The notes: generated from the letters alone by a model not told the origin. 55,094 nt of DNA from Thermoanaerobacter thermocopriae JCM 7501 (GCF_001310975.1 NZ_BAZY01000013.1:1-55094), one strand, 5' to 3'. Positions 29,017 to 38,578 are shown, numbered from the stretch's first letter. Numbers and translations are program-made.

Positions 29017-29047
29017 AGAAGAAGGTGTTAATCCACCTTCTTCTCTT
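29017..29047 (+). terminator. Terminator that is also a group IIC intron insertion site
   Basis: AGAAGAAGGTG (29017-29027) pairs perfectly with CACCTTCTTCT (29034-29044), followed by ctt. An intron begins at once downstream, the known target preference of class C group II introns. Confidence 0.88.
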
Positions 29048-29405
29048 GTGTGCGCTCATTATGGGCGATAACTATGCGGTGAAAGTGCACTATGGGCTTG
29101 GTAGTGTGAACCATTAGCCAAAGGCAAGGGCGTCCATCGTGAGGTGGAATCTGAAGGAAGTCGGCAGCAGAATTCCGGGCTGATGAACAAAAACCACATA
29201 TGAGGTTGACTTGGAGTGGACGAATTTGTACATCAAAACGAAATCCAACACTGCTTGAGCTCCGAGCATTAAAAGTGGCGGGTATATGGGAGGAAAGTTA
29301 TCGTTTTTACCTAGGGGGGTCTCAAGGAAAAGTCAGGAAAGAAGACTCTGAAATGACAACCCATGCAGTGAGGTATGGCTGAACCTTGAGAAATCAACAG
29401 AGGTT
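29048..29405 (+). mobile_element. Group IIC intron, 5' fragment (reverse transcriptase and 3' domains lost)
   Basis: It starts GTGTGCGC, typical of the intron 5' end. Blocks then follow the class C domain I order: gcggtgaaagtgc, ttagccaaaggcaagggcgt, ggtggaatctgaaggaagtc, ggctgatgaacaaaaacc, acatatgaggttgact and gaatttgtacatcaaaacg. These closely resemble the Oceanobacillus iheyensis group IIC intron. A later block, ggggggtctcaaggaaaagtc, precedes where the intron protein would start. Neither a reverse transcriptase frame nor a domain V hairpin is found downstream, so the element is truncated in domain IV. Bases 29406-29633 hold nothing recognised. Confidence 0.85.
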
Positions 29406-29633
29406 TTCAAAGAAGGATTTGACATTATCACAAATATCTGCAAGTGATAATTGCTTAGTTTTGATTTTCAAAAAGTTTCCTTCGGTTTGTTTTGAAGTCT
29501 AATCCTCTATATAAAAATTTGACGACCAAAAACAGCGAAATTCAGTTGAAAATTATATAGCGGAACCCATGAATTTTTAAGGCTTTTGAGGCTCTGAAAG
29601 GCCTAATCTTTTTACAGAAAGGAGAGATGAAGG

Positions 29634-30050
29634 TTGAAGTATAAGAAAATAATATTTTTAATAGGTTTGCTATGGGGATTAATATCTTTTGGGCTTATCG
29701 AAGTCGCTGGAAGAAGGGGACAATTTTCTATGGGAAATTATTTAATGGATTCTAAACCTTTTATTGCTGTAGTTGATATAATTAGAGCCGACAATTTAGT
29801 ATGGCTGCTTAAGCTTCTTCTTTTACCGTATGCTGTTGGATTAGATTTATCTATATGGACTATTGGATTCATAGGATGTATTTTTAAATATGGCAATTCG
29901 TCTTTTCAAGCATTGGGTAAAGTGTTTGTGAATTATCCGATTGTAGAATGGTTTATACTAATTATTTACACTATATTAGGAGGAGTTATACTTGTAATAC
30001 TGCCTTATTATTTGATAAGCTATGCGGTTGCAAAATTGCTAAAAATATAA
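29634..30050 (+). CDS. Small membrane protein of unknown function
   Basis: 138 aa from a TTG behind aaaggagagatgaagg. Hydrophobic segments lie near residues 5-22, 55-70, 73-88 and 105-130. The central part LLLPYAVGLDLSIWTIGFIG has no family the annotator recognises. It stands alone between two group II intron fragments in the accessory zone. Confidence 0.6.
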   Translation: MKYKKIIFLIGLLWGLISFGLIEVAGRRGQFSMGNYLMDSKPFIAVVDIIRADNLVWLLKLLLLPYAVGLDLSIWTIGFIGCIFKYGNSSFQALGKVFVNYPIVEWFILIIYTILGGVILVILPYYLISYAVAKLLKI

Positions 30051-30148
30051 ATTTCTATAAAAACAGGTATTTTTAAAAAGTCTAATGAAAGTTTAAAGTG
30101 AATTATCATACACCAGAGAGAGACAAAGAGGACAAGAGGGACGGTTCC

Positions 30149-30440
30149 GTGCGCTTAGAAAAGCTCATGCGTTAGAACAGGTGCGAATCCTGCCCGATAA
30201 AGCCTAGCCAGCAACGGAATAGCAATGCTTTCTCGGGGTCATAGGCCTTGACATGTTATACAATATTAACGCATAGGGAACTCAGGAGGTCTTGTAACTC
30301 CCAGAAAGAGTACGATAAACAAGTGTAAAATACAAGGATATCGGAAGGTTAGCAGGAAGTCGGATTACGGCATAGTACTGATAATCTCCATACTGCTCTA
30401 AACATATGAAGTGTAATTATGGGGTATGGGATCATGTAGC
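30149..30440 (+). mobile_element. Second group II intron, 5' fragment of a different class
   Basis: It begins GTGCGC directly after gggacggttcc, then shows domain I features: gaacaggtgcgaatcctgcc, aaagcctagccagcaacgg, acgcatagggaactcaggag, and near the end ggttagcaggaagtcggatt followed by acggcatagtactg, a stretch usually just upstream of the intron-encoded protein. No reverse transcriptase or domain V follows; the sequence passes into repeat copy C. It differs from the class C fragment at 29048, so two independent insertions decayed here. Confidence 0.7.
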
Positions 30441-30447
30441 AATGTCA

Positions 30448-30780
30448 TGCCCAGACGCTGGGGGCGGTTCCTCACGTATGAAGATAAAAATCCTCCATAA
30501 GATGGGGATTTTTATTATGCTGCCTATTAGAAAACTGTAATCCACACAGTTCACGTTGAGAAAGCTTCCTTTGAAGCCTTAAAGACTTTATTTTAGTGCC
30601 AATAGGAATATTCATAAATATCACCACATAAAGTTTAAATTTTCAGATAATTTATTTCAAAAAATTTCTTTTATTCTTTTTAAACTATTGATTTTACTAT
30701 TCTTGAGGTTTTTTCTGAAATTTCTGTCATGCAACTTAAAGTTACAGTGTATTATTTTTTCAATGACGATATATGAAAAA
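30448..30780. repeat. 334-bp direct repeat, copy C
   Basis: Partner of 26875-27208 in the same orientation. It carries the same minus-strand remnants: the NLNFMW ending of a TPR protein and an XRE start from the ATG at 30615 (NIPIGTKIKSLRLQRKLSQR). The left end again contains cccagacgctggggg-cggttcc, where the uninterrupted copy B has the related target. The two copies bracket about 3.2 kb of accessory genes. Confidence 0.8.
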
Positions 30781-30888
30781 AGGAGAAAAAGAAAGAAAAA
30801 GTGAATAACTTTGCCAAAACGAAATATTGGGATAGTTCTTCAACAATTTTGACATTTTACTGGAAGAGGCAAGAATGGTAGGATAAAA

Positions 30889-31012
30889 TTGAAAAAGGTA
30901 TAGCTTTATTGACAAGAGTAACTTTTCTGCTTGGATACTGACATATGTTAACGTAAAGCTCGCCTATATAAATGATAAAAAAATAATGCAACCGTATTAT
31001 TATCTACAGTGA
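30889..31012 (+). CDS. Short secreted peptide precursor, cassette C, with two base losses
   Basis: If one A is restored in each of two places (the A-run at 30892 and ggat at 30933), a TTG start at 30889 gives MKKGIALLTRVTFLLGILTY and then VNVKLAYINDKKIMQPYYYL, ending in Q. The basic tip, hydrophobic leader and spacing recall the cassette B peptide (G-V/I-F/L-S/T-Y shared at the leader end). It lies on the plus strand about 110 bases from the regulator remnant of repeat C. No known family. Confidence 0.35.
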
Positions 31013-31077
31013 TAATAATTAGGCGTGGACATAATTATCCAAAACAATTAAATTTTAAAAGACAAGGGGTTGGAAGA

Positions 31078-32229
31078 ATGAAAGAAAAAGAGCAAAAATT
31101 TAAACAAGTCTTGTCTTTATTTATAATCTTTGTATTAACTTTTATAATGACCTGTGGTTGTTCCACTGAGGAGAAAAAAGAGAAGGTAAAATTGAATGGA
31201 AGTCCTTTTGCAATTCTTGAGGAGGAAGAAGAGGAAGTAAAAGCGAAGCTTTATTATTGGGACCTTGAACACAAGAAAATAAAAGATGAATCAAAAATCA
31301 TGCATACCATTCTAAAGAAAGAGGTACCAAAAGAAATTTACAAGAAGTCTCCAATTTCATGGGATGGAAAAGGACATTTGGTAATTCCATCATATGCACA
31401 AGTTTCTCAAGAGTATCAAGGAAATGTCGAGAAAGTAGAAATTCCTTTGCAAGAAAGAATAATTTGGGGGAAAGATGTAAAACTGGTCAGTAAAGAAAAG
31501 GAGAAATACATTTTGGTTTTTACTGAGAATAGTAAGGATAAAGAAATAGAGTTGGTTATTCCTCCACACTTTTTTAAAGGGAATGACGGTAAAGAGTACA
31601 GCGTAGGAGAAACAGGCACTGTAGCAGGAATTATCAAAAAGGGAGATGAGGTATTTATACTGTACTCTTGTTTTATACCAGGTGCAGGGGAAATCTATGC
31701 AAAACTTTTCATAGCAAAATATGATCTTAAGGCAGAAAAAATAGAATGGGGAGAAGTAGAGATTCCAGAAAATGCAGAATTATCACCGGCGTTACCCCCT
31801 TTACCAGACAATACAACTTCTATTGAGAAAAGCTTCTTTATGCCTACTCTTACAGTTCCTGCAGAAGTAGATATTGATAGTATGAAACTTAAGCCAATCA
31901 ACAATATCATAGAGTATCAGAAGAAATATGCTTCAGAAACATTGAAATCAGCCATGCCGGTTAATATAGAAATTTTGGGGAGCTATGAAGATATTTTATT
32001 TGTAGGTATTCAAATGGTGAAGCCCACCGAGCCTCCAGAACTCTATGTTTTTGCGCTAAAAGATGGGCAAATGATGGGACTTTTGCGAAGGACAGAGAAA
32101 GGGATAGAGCTAATAGACCAAGAAAATAAGGTAGTGGAAACATACGACATACCTAGAAGCAGTAGTTTTGGCGGAGAAAGGAATATCATTTTCCCAAATA
32201 CAAGCGGGACAAATAGTATGATGGAGTAA
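31078..32229 (+). CDS. Lipoprotein of unknown function
   Basis: 384 aa from the ATG at 31078 (site ggggttgg). A signal sequence (about 8-28, LSLFIIFVLTFIMT) leads to CGCSTEEK, where the second Cys is the likely lipid-anchored residue. The mature part is rich in Lys and Glu early, then has regular strand-like stretches such as IPLQERIIWGKDVKLVSKEK and FFMPTLTVPAEVDIDSMKLK. It may be a beta-propeller-like surface protein, which is inference. No catalytic motif seen. Confidence 0.7.
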   Translation: MKEKEQKFKQVLSLFIIFVLTFIMTCGCSTEEKKEKVKLNGSPFAILEEEEEEVKAKLYYWDLEHKKIKDESKIMHTILKKEVPKEIYKKSPISWDGKGHLVIPSYAQVSQEYQGNVEKVEIPLQERIIWGKDVKLVSKEKEKYILVFTENSKDKEIELVIPPHFFKGNDGKEYSVGETGTVAGIIKKGDEVFILYSCFIPGAGEIYAKLFIAKYDLKAEKIEWGEVEIPENAELSPALPPLPDNTTSIEKSFFMPTLTVPAEVDIDSMKLKPINNIIEYQKKYASETLKSAMPVNIEILGSYEDILFVGIQMVKPTEPPELYVFALKDGQMMGLLRRTEKGIELIDQENKVVETYDIPRSSSFGGERNIIFPNTSGTNSMME

Positions 32230-32411
32230 AAATTAAAGTTGTAGGGTTGGAGGGGGATTTTATTAATTTTTTAATTTCTTAATTGCAATTACAGCCGTTT
32301 TTTGTGATTGGCCTTTTAATCTTTGATATAGCAGATAAAAACGCTATAGGAATGTATTAGGAATAGTTGAGGCTTTGTGGTAGAATTTCAAATGTTCTAG
32401 AATCAAAATTC

Positions 32412-32692
32412 ACAACTCTTTCATCACGACCATACCATTTTCTTTGGTAATTTCCAACTTATAAAGTTTTTTACAGGACCCTATGGTTATTTTTTTAAGC
32501 TTATCCTGACCAGTTATTAATAGTCCTAGAGGTTTGTATAAGCAAGAAAATATCAAGCATATACCTCTTACTCAATATGCAAAAGAACTTAATGCTCAAA
32601 AGTCTGATGAGATAAGGACTATGAGTATATCATGGATAAAAGAAGGGGATATAAATATATGGCTTGTAGGAGATTTTAAAATTGGTCAATAA
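32412..32692. pseudogene. Two adjacent C-terminal gene remnants, one on each strand
   Basis: Minus strand 32496-32412 reads KKITIGSCKKLYKLEITKEN and GMVVMKEL then stops. Plus strand 32510-32692 reads NSPRGLYKQENIKHIPLTQY and SWIKEGDINIWLVGDFKIGQ then stops. Neither has a start codon or ribosome site, so both are tails of lost genes. The rest of the gap 32230-32718 holds nothing recognised. Confidence 0.35.
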
Positions 32693-32718
32693 AAAACAGT
32701 AACCGGGAGGTGAAATTT

Positions 32719-34089
32719 ATGGCAAAGAATTTTCAGAACCCTTATAAGAGATATTTTTCTCTTATAAGCATTTTTTTTATTTTAATATTAATACTGCCAA
32801 GTTGTAATATTCACAAAAATAATGATGAGCCAGAAATTGCAAACAGTATAAAAACGAAAATAGGCAATAATCCTCCAAAATTTGATTTTATTAATAAAGT
32901 AGTTATGGCTGAAAACAATAGCGATATGATACAAAAAGCAAAAAAAGATTATCTACAAGCATTGAATCTTCTTAAAAGAGTGGGTAATGATAAAAAACTT
33001 CTTTATTTACCCGATCAAAATAAAAATTTAGAGCTAGTTGCGCAGAAAATGAAGGATGCTGCAGAAAAAAATGATAACTGGGTTGAAACTTGGGAGTATG
33101 CAAAAGAAGTGTTGGTTGATGGGTATTATGTCTTGCCATTTAGTTTGTCGGACAATGACTTACCTAGCCTATATGGTGAGGCTTTGGATATTTACAAGAC
33201 ACTCACATATGAAGTAGAAAAGTTGTCTCAAAAAACATTAGAGTATGAAAATAATAACAAAATAAATTTTGAGAGCTGGCTCAATCTATCGTATGTAGAA
33301 AATACTATTGAAGATGTTAGAACTAATTTGCTTAAACAGGTAGAACAACTTTTATCAGAATATGCAAAATTAAGTCGAGAAAGTGGTACAGATGAAAAGA
33401 CACAAGTACAAAGGGCTAGAGCTTTAGGTTCAACGCTTTCGGTTCTTCAAATGGCAAAAAATCAAATTGAATGCAGTCAGATAATTATTGATACCATAAA
33501 GATAGGACAACATTCTGAAGAAGATAAAAGAGAAATTTTGGACTTATACAGAGAAAGAGCAGGAAAAGTAGTAGAAGCTATATCGGCCAAAATAAAAAGC
33601 AAATCGTGGGGTGAAGAACTTTATAAATATTCTGTAGGAAATTATGACACTGCAAAAAAATTAGAAAAAAATAATTTTTATTCATTGGCTCTTATTAAAT
33701 ACCAACTTGCCTATATATTTGCGACACTTTCAAAAGATTGGATGGAATACCCAGATATAATACATTATGGAGACTTAAAAGCTAATGATGTTTCTGTAGA
33801 AAATATAATTAAAAGCTGGAATGATAGCGTAAAAGAATTTGAGGAGATTGATAAAAAACTTGATCAATATGAAAAAGAAGGGGAGGTCTTTTTAAATATA
33901 AGACTAGTGACCAACATTTTTTATAAGAGTTGGTTTAATGTTGGCGATGGTTTTCTTAGGAGATTTATAGAAACACAAAGTAACTGGAAGGAAGTAGGTA
34001 ATATTGCTTATATGAATATAGGACCTGTTCCTTTTGCTTTGAAAATAATTGAAGAGGATTTAGAAAATTTATCAAAAGTGTTTGATTAA
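32719..34089 (+). CDS. Lipoprotein, mostly helical, unknown function
   Basis: 456 aa from the ATG at 32719, seven bases after gggaggtg. Signal sequence about 12-30 ends in the lipobox LPSC. The mature protein is long and helical with many Lys, Glu and Asn (for example QRARALGSTLSVLQMAKNQI, LIKYQLAYIFATLSKDWMEY), suggesting a helical bundle or repeat protein on the outer face of the membrane. No known domain recognised. Confidence 0.7.
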   Translation: MAKNFQNPYKRYFSLISIFFILILILPSCNIHKNNDEPEIANSIKTKIGNNPPKFDFINKVVMAENNSDMIQKAKKDYLQALNLLKRVGNDKKLLYLPDQNKNLELVAQKMKDAAEKNDNWVETWEYAKEVLVDGYYVLPFSLSDNDLPSLYGEALDIYKTLTYEVEKLSQKTLEYENNNKINFESWLNLSYVENTIEDVRTNLLKQVEQLLSEYAKLSRESGTDEKTQVQRARALGSTLSVLQMAKNQIECSQIIIDTIKIGQHSEEDKREILDLYRERAGKVVEAISAKIKSKSWGEELYKYSVGNYDTAKKLEKNNFYSLALIKYQLAYIFATLSKDWMEYPDIIHYGDLKANDVSVENIIKSWNDSVKEFEEIDKKLDQYEKEGEVFLNIRLVTNIFYKSWFNVGDGFLRRFIETQSNWKEVGNIAYMNIGPVPFALKIIEEDLENLSKVFD

Positions 34090-34139
34090 GAGGCCATTGA
34101 CAACTTTCCTTGTTCATGATAATATACTAAAAGAAGCGA

Positions 34140-34290
34140 AAGTGAATAAAGTTGGCCTTTAAACTGGTCCTGTGAGGCTAGTAAGGCGAAGAGGGAATTA
34201 CGTAAAGAAGAGAGAAAGCCTTTCTCCGCCTGATGGGAAAGGCTTTTTTGACGAGGAAAAGCCTCTGCTACTCACAGCAGAGGCTTAATT
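34140..34290 (+). promoter_or_regulatory. PyrR-binding attenuator upstream of uracil permease
   Basis: Bases 34156-34187 (cctttaaactggtcc, then tgtgaggctagtaaggc) fit the PyrR-binding element consensus with its UCCnGnGAGGCU core. Downstream is a terminator with stem 34215-34223 / 34238-34246 and a T-run. A second perfect hairpin (34257-34287, GCCTCTGCT with AGCAGAGGC) followed by aattttt lies just before the ribosome site. By analogy with Bacillus pyr attenuation, PyrR with UMP should favour termination. Confidence 0.8.
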
Positions 34291-34308
34291 TTTGAGAGGA
34301 GGAAAATT

Positions 34309-35536
34309 ATGAAAGAACTTACTGTAGGTACAAAAGAATTGTCAGGTCCGATAAAGGAGGGAGACAAAATTTCACTGCTACAGCTTCTTATTCTAGGATT
34401 ACAACATACTTTTACGATGTTCGGTGCCACAGTATTGGTACCACTGCTTACTGGGCTTGATGTGGGAGTAACTCTTTTTACTGCAGGGATTGGGACTCTC
34501 TGGTTTCACTTGGTTACAAAAAGAAAAGTTCCTATTTTTCTAGGTTCTTCCTTTGCTTTCATCGCACCAGTGGCACTAGTGGTAAAACAGTGGGGAATTC
34601 CGGCGGCTCAAGGAGCATCATAATAGCCGGATTACTTTATGGATTGATGGCGCTGCTAGTTTACTTTTTAGGGCGAGAATTAATAGAAAACCTTCTGCCC
34701 CCTATTGTAACTGGTCCGATAATAATGGTTATAGGCCTTAATCTGGCACCAGCAGCAATTAAAAATGCCTCTCAAAACTGGACGGTTGCCTTGATAGTGC
34801 TTACGACGGTAATACTTGTTAGCGTGTACGGCAAAGGTTTTTTCAAACTGATACCGGTACTGGTAGGATTAATTGTAGGGTATGTGATGAGTTTGATTTT
34901 GGGAATTGTAGATTTGAAACCTGTGCAGGAGGCAGCGCTATTTGCCATACCGGCTTTTACAAAACCCGAATTCAACCCAGTGGCGATTGGTCTTATCGCG
35001 CCTGTGGCGATGGCTACTATAGTAGAACACGTGGGCGATGTGCTTTCCGTAGGAGCTACTGTACAGAAAGACTTCATAAAAGACCCAGGCTTCATAGGAC
35101 ATTAATAGGTGATGGTATAGCCACATCTTTAGCGGGCTTATTTGGAGGTCCCGCCAACACTACCTATTCGGAAAACACTGGCGTTTTAGCGTTGACTGGG
35201 GTCTGGAAGCCCGAGGTGATGAGGGTGGCAGCAGTCATGGCTATAATACTTTCTACCTGTCAGAAACTTACTGCCCTAATAAGAACAGTGCCGGAACCAG
35301 TGATAGGCGGTATATCTATAATCCTGTTTGGCATGATAGCCAGCATTGGTATTAGGACTGTCGTGGAGAATGCTTTAGATTTCAAAAAATCAAGAAACCT
35401 TATAATATCTAGCGCTATTCTAGTCTTTGGCATAGGTGGTGCTGTAGTGAACCTGTGGGGTGGTATTCAGCTGGGTGGTGTAGGTCTGGCTGCTATTATC
35501 GGTATAATATTGAACCAGGTATTGCCTAAAGAATAA
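34309..35536 (+). CDS. pyrP: Uracil permease (NCS2/UraA family), two one-base losses
   Basis: Proton-coupled uracil importer. The three consecutive frames (34309-34620, to about 35095, then to 35536) join if one A is added near 34618 ([11 protein letters not shown]) and one C near 35093 ([14 protein letters not shown]), giving about 409 aa. Recognisable blocks are [30 protein letters not shown] and [20 protein letters not shown], the NCS2 signature, plus about twelve hydrophobic stretches. The PyrR attenuator upstream fixes the substrate as a pyrimidine base. Confidence 0.92.
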
Positions 35537-35542
35537 TTTTGA

Positions 35543-35580
35543 GCGGGGGGAATATATTTCCCTGTTTTTTATTTTTTGGT
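35543..35580 (+). terminator. Terminator after uracil permease
   Basis: A GGGGAA-tata-TTCCCT hairpin is followed by gttttttatttttt. It separates pyrP from the ATPase operon. Confidence 0.6.
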
Positions 35581-35651
35581 ATGATATAATAAAAATTGAT
35601 TTCCTATGGGTGTGAAATTACCGTATTATTTTTAAGTATTGATTCATTATT

Positions 35652-35680
35652 TTGACTTTTTTTTATCAATATTGTATAAT
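35652..35680 (+). promoter_or_regulatory. Sigma-A type promoter for the V-type ATPase operon
   Basis: TTGACT (35652-35657) and TATAAT (35675-35680) are 17 bases apart. The first ATPase gene starts 122 bases later. Confidence 0.75.
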
Positions 35681-35685
35681 ACCGT

Positions 35686-35772
35686 ATGTATAAAGGCATA
35701 ATATTAAAGCAATATGTTACACTTTTAGTACAAGCAGGATTTGATATTACATACATCATTGTAAAGAAATAA
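35686..35772 (+). other. Short open frame in the ATPase leader
   Basis: 28 codons from an ATG six bases after the -10 element: MYKGIILKQYVTLLVQAGFD then ITYIIVKK. It has no clear ribosome site, and transcription would start near or inside it. It could be a remnant of a small ATP-synthase accessory membrane protein or chance. Confidence 0.2.
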
Positions 35773-35801
35773 TTTTTTCTTACCATGGAGGTGGCGGATG
35801 G

Positions 35802-36125
35802 GTGAAAGAAATCCTGGAGGATATCAAAGATGCAGAAAACAGCGCCAGGGCAATGGTGGAAGAGGCCGAGCGTGAAGCAAGGTCTATATTGGCTGAAGCC
35901 AACCGCGAAGCTGAAGAATTGATTTCACAGGCCCGCAAAAAAGGGGAAGAAACTTTTAAAAATATTATAGAAGATGCGAAAAGGGAAGCGCAAAAAGAAG
36001 TTGTGGCTTTGAGGGAACAGTATGAAAACGAAATTGAAAAACTTCGGGAAAAGGCGGAAGGCCGTATCCAAAAAGCTGTAGACTTAATTGTGGAGAGGAT
36101 AGTGACTTTCCATGGCAATTGTTAA
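35802..36125 (+). CDS. V-type ATPase peripheral stalk subunit G/H
   Basis: 107-aa coiled-coil protein from a GTG behind ggaggtggcgg. It is almost wholly helical with Glu, Ala, Arg and Lys in heptads (SARAMVEEAEREARSILAEA, REQYENEIEKLREKAEG) and ends VDLIVERIVTFHGNC, like AhaH/NtpG-type stalk subunits that pair with subunit E. Its end overlaps the start of the subunit I gene by 14 bases. Confidence 0.82.
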   Translation: MKEILEDIKDAENSARAMVEEAEREARSILAEANREAEELISQARKKGEETFKNIIEDAKREAQKEVVALREQYENEIEKLREKAEGRIQKAVDLIVERIVTFHGNC

Positions 36126-38083
36126 GATGAAAAAAATGTACCTTTTTGGCCTGAACGAGGAGCGAGATAAAATAGTTGGTGCCCTGCAGAAACTAGGAGT
36201 AGCTGAAATTGCAGATTTGAGAGAAAAAGATATTGACATAGACATTACAGAACATCAATTTTCGGAACAAGTAAATAGCGAGCTATCGAAGATTGAATTA
36301 AAGCTTACTAGGCTGAAATTTGCTATCGATTTTTTGAAGCCTTATGGCAAGAAGTTAAATCCATTAATCTACGGTAGACCCAAAGTCAGTATGAAAAAGT
36401 TGCAGGAGCTTCTTAACCGGGAAAGCGAAGTTTTTAATGTCATAGACTCACTATCTGATCTTGACCAGAAGTTTTCAAGGCTTAAGTCGGAAGAATCCAG
36501 AATAAAAACCAGGTTGAATTAATGAAACCATGGGAGCGATTGGATATACCCGTAGAGGAACTAGGTAATGCCGGCAGCGTGGAAGTAAGGGCTGTGGTAA
36601 TCCCAAAAAAGAACTTCAAATCCTTCAGGGATAAAATGGCTGAAAAAGAACTACCGGTAGACATAATCCCGGTAGGGAAGGTCGGGAAGAGGAATTTTTA
36701 TTAATAGTCTATCATATTTCGGTAAAATCAGATATTCAAGAGTTATTTAAGGAGTTTTCGGTTAATACAGAAGAATTTGAGGGATTTACAGGAACCCCGT
36801 TGAAGATAATTGCCGGACTTCAGGAAAGGTTGAAAAACATCGAAACCGAAAGGCAAGAAATAAAGACAGAAATTTCTAGGTTAGCGAACTGGCTACTGGA
36901 CATAGAGGCTCTTTACGATTACTGGTTTGTAGAAAAAAAGAAAAAAGAGAACTTCATGAAAATGGCAGGTACTGAAAAAGTCTTCCTGATGAAAGCCTGG
37001 GTTCCCGAGCCTTCGGTGGGAGCCGTAAAAGAAGCGATTACCTCTGTCACCAGTGCTGCCTACATAGTTTTTACCGAACCGTCGGAAGATGATGACATAC
37101 CGGTGGTTTTGTCAAACCCGAGGTTAGTGCAGCCTTTTGAGATAATAACCGAGCTCTACAGTCTTCCAAATCCAAGGGAGATAGACCCTAATGTGTTCAT
37201 GGCGCCTTTCTACTTTGTGTTCTTTGGTATGATGGTTAGTGACGCGGCTTATGGTCTGGTGCTGTCCCTGCTGTCAGGCCTTGCTATCTGGAAGCTCAAA
37301 TTGAAAGGGATGGGTAAAAAGCTGGCGGAGCTTTTGTTCCTAGGAGGAATATCGACTTTTATCTGGGGGATGATTTTTGGTAGCTGGTTTGGTGACCTTA
37401 TTAAGGTCAAGCCGCTCTGGCTGAATCCTCTTGACAATCCGTTGGCTGTTTTGTTTTTGAGTTTTGCTTTTGGTCTGATACAGATATACACTGGTATAAT
37501 CTTGAGCGCCTATAAAAATATAAAAAAGGGAAGGGTAGCCGATGCTTTCATGGATCAGGGACTGTGGCTGGTGCTACTGACAGGGCTCGTGATGATGGCT
37601 TTTCCGAATTTAGCAGGAATAGCAAAATATGTAACTGCCGCCGGCGCAATAGGCCTTGTGCTGACGCAGGGGAGATCTCAGAAAAATATTTTAAAAAAGT
37701 TCATGTCGGGGCTTTTAAGCCTTTACAATGTCACTAGTTATTTAAGCGACGTGCTTTCTTACTCCCGTCTGCTGGCGTTGGGCCTTGCAACAGGCGTTAT
37801 AGCTACTGTCATCAATACCATGGCGAGAATGCTAGGAGTAAATATATTCGGGTATATAGCGATGCTGCTGGTGTTGATAGGAGGTCACCTTTTCAACGTC
37901 GCAGTAAATGCCTTGGGCGCTTATGTCCACAGCAGCCGACTGCAGTATATTGAATTTTTCGGTAAGTTCTACGAGGGTGGAGGCAAACCCTTCCAACCTT
38001 TGAGGATAGACACGAAATATGTGGATCTAGAAGATATTGGTAGAGTTAATTTAAAAAATCAAACTTTTGAAGGAGGAGTTTAA
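36112..38083 (+). CDS. ntpI: V-type ATPase subunit I (a-subunit homologue), two one-base losses
   Basis: Membrane stator with the ion half-channels. Starts MAIVKMKKMYLFGLNEERDK. Frames break near 36515 and 36690; adding one G at each joins MKPWERLDIPVEEL and GREEEFLLIVYHIS-type sequence, giving about 657 aa. The N-terminal half is coiled coil. The C-terminal half has about seven membrane segments with FGMMVSDAAYGLVL, SYLSDVLSYSRLLALGLATG and LGAYVHSSRLQYIEFFGKFY, the family signature; the essential Arg is in SYSRLLAL. Likely sequence errors. Confidence 0.9.
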
Positions 38084-38566
<483 letters not shown>

Positions 38567-38578
38567 GGAGTGCTTATA

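Noticed and set aside
29200-29382. 60-codon plus-strand open frame starting MRLTWSGRICTSKRNPT
   Set aside because: It is the translation of group IIC intron domain I-IV RNA; the sequence conservation is that of the RNA, not of a protein.
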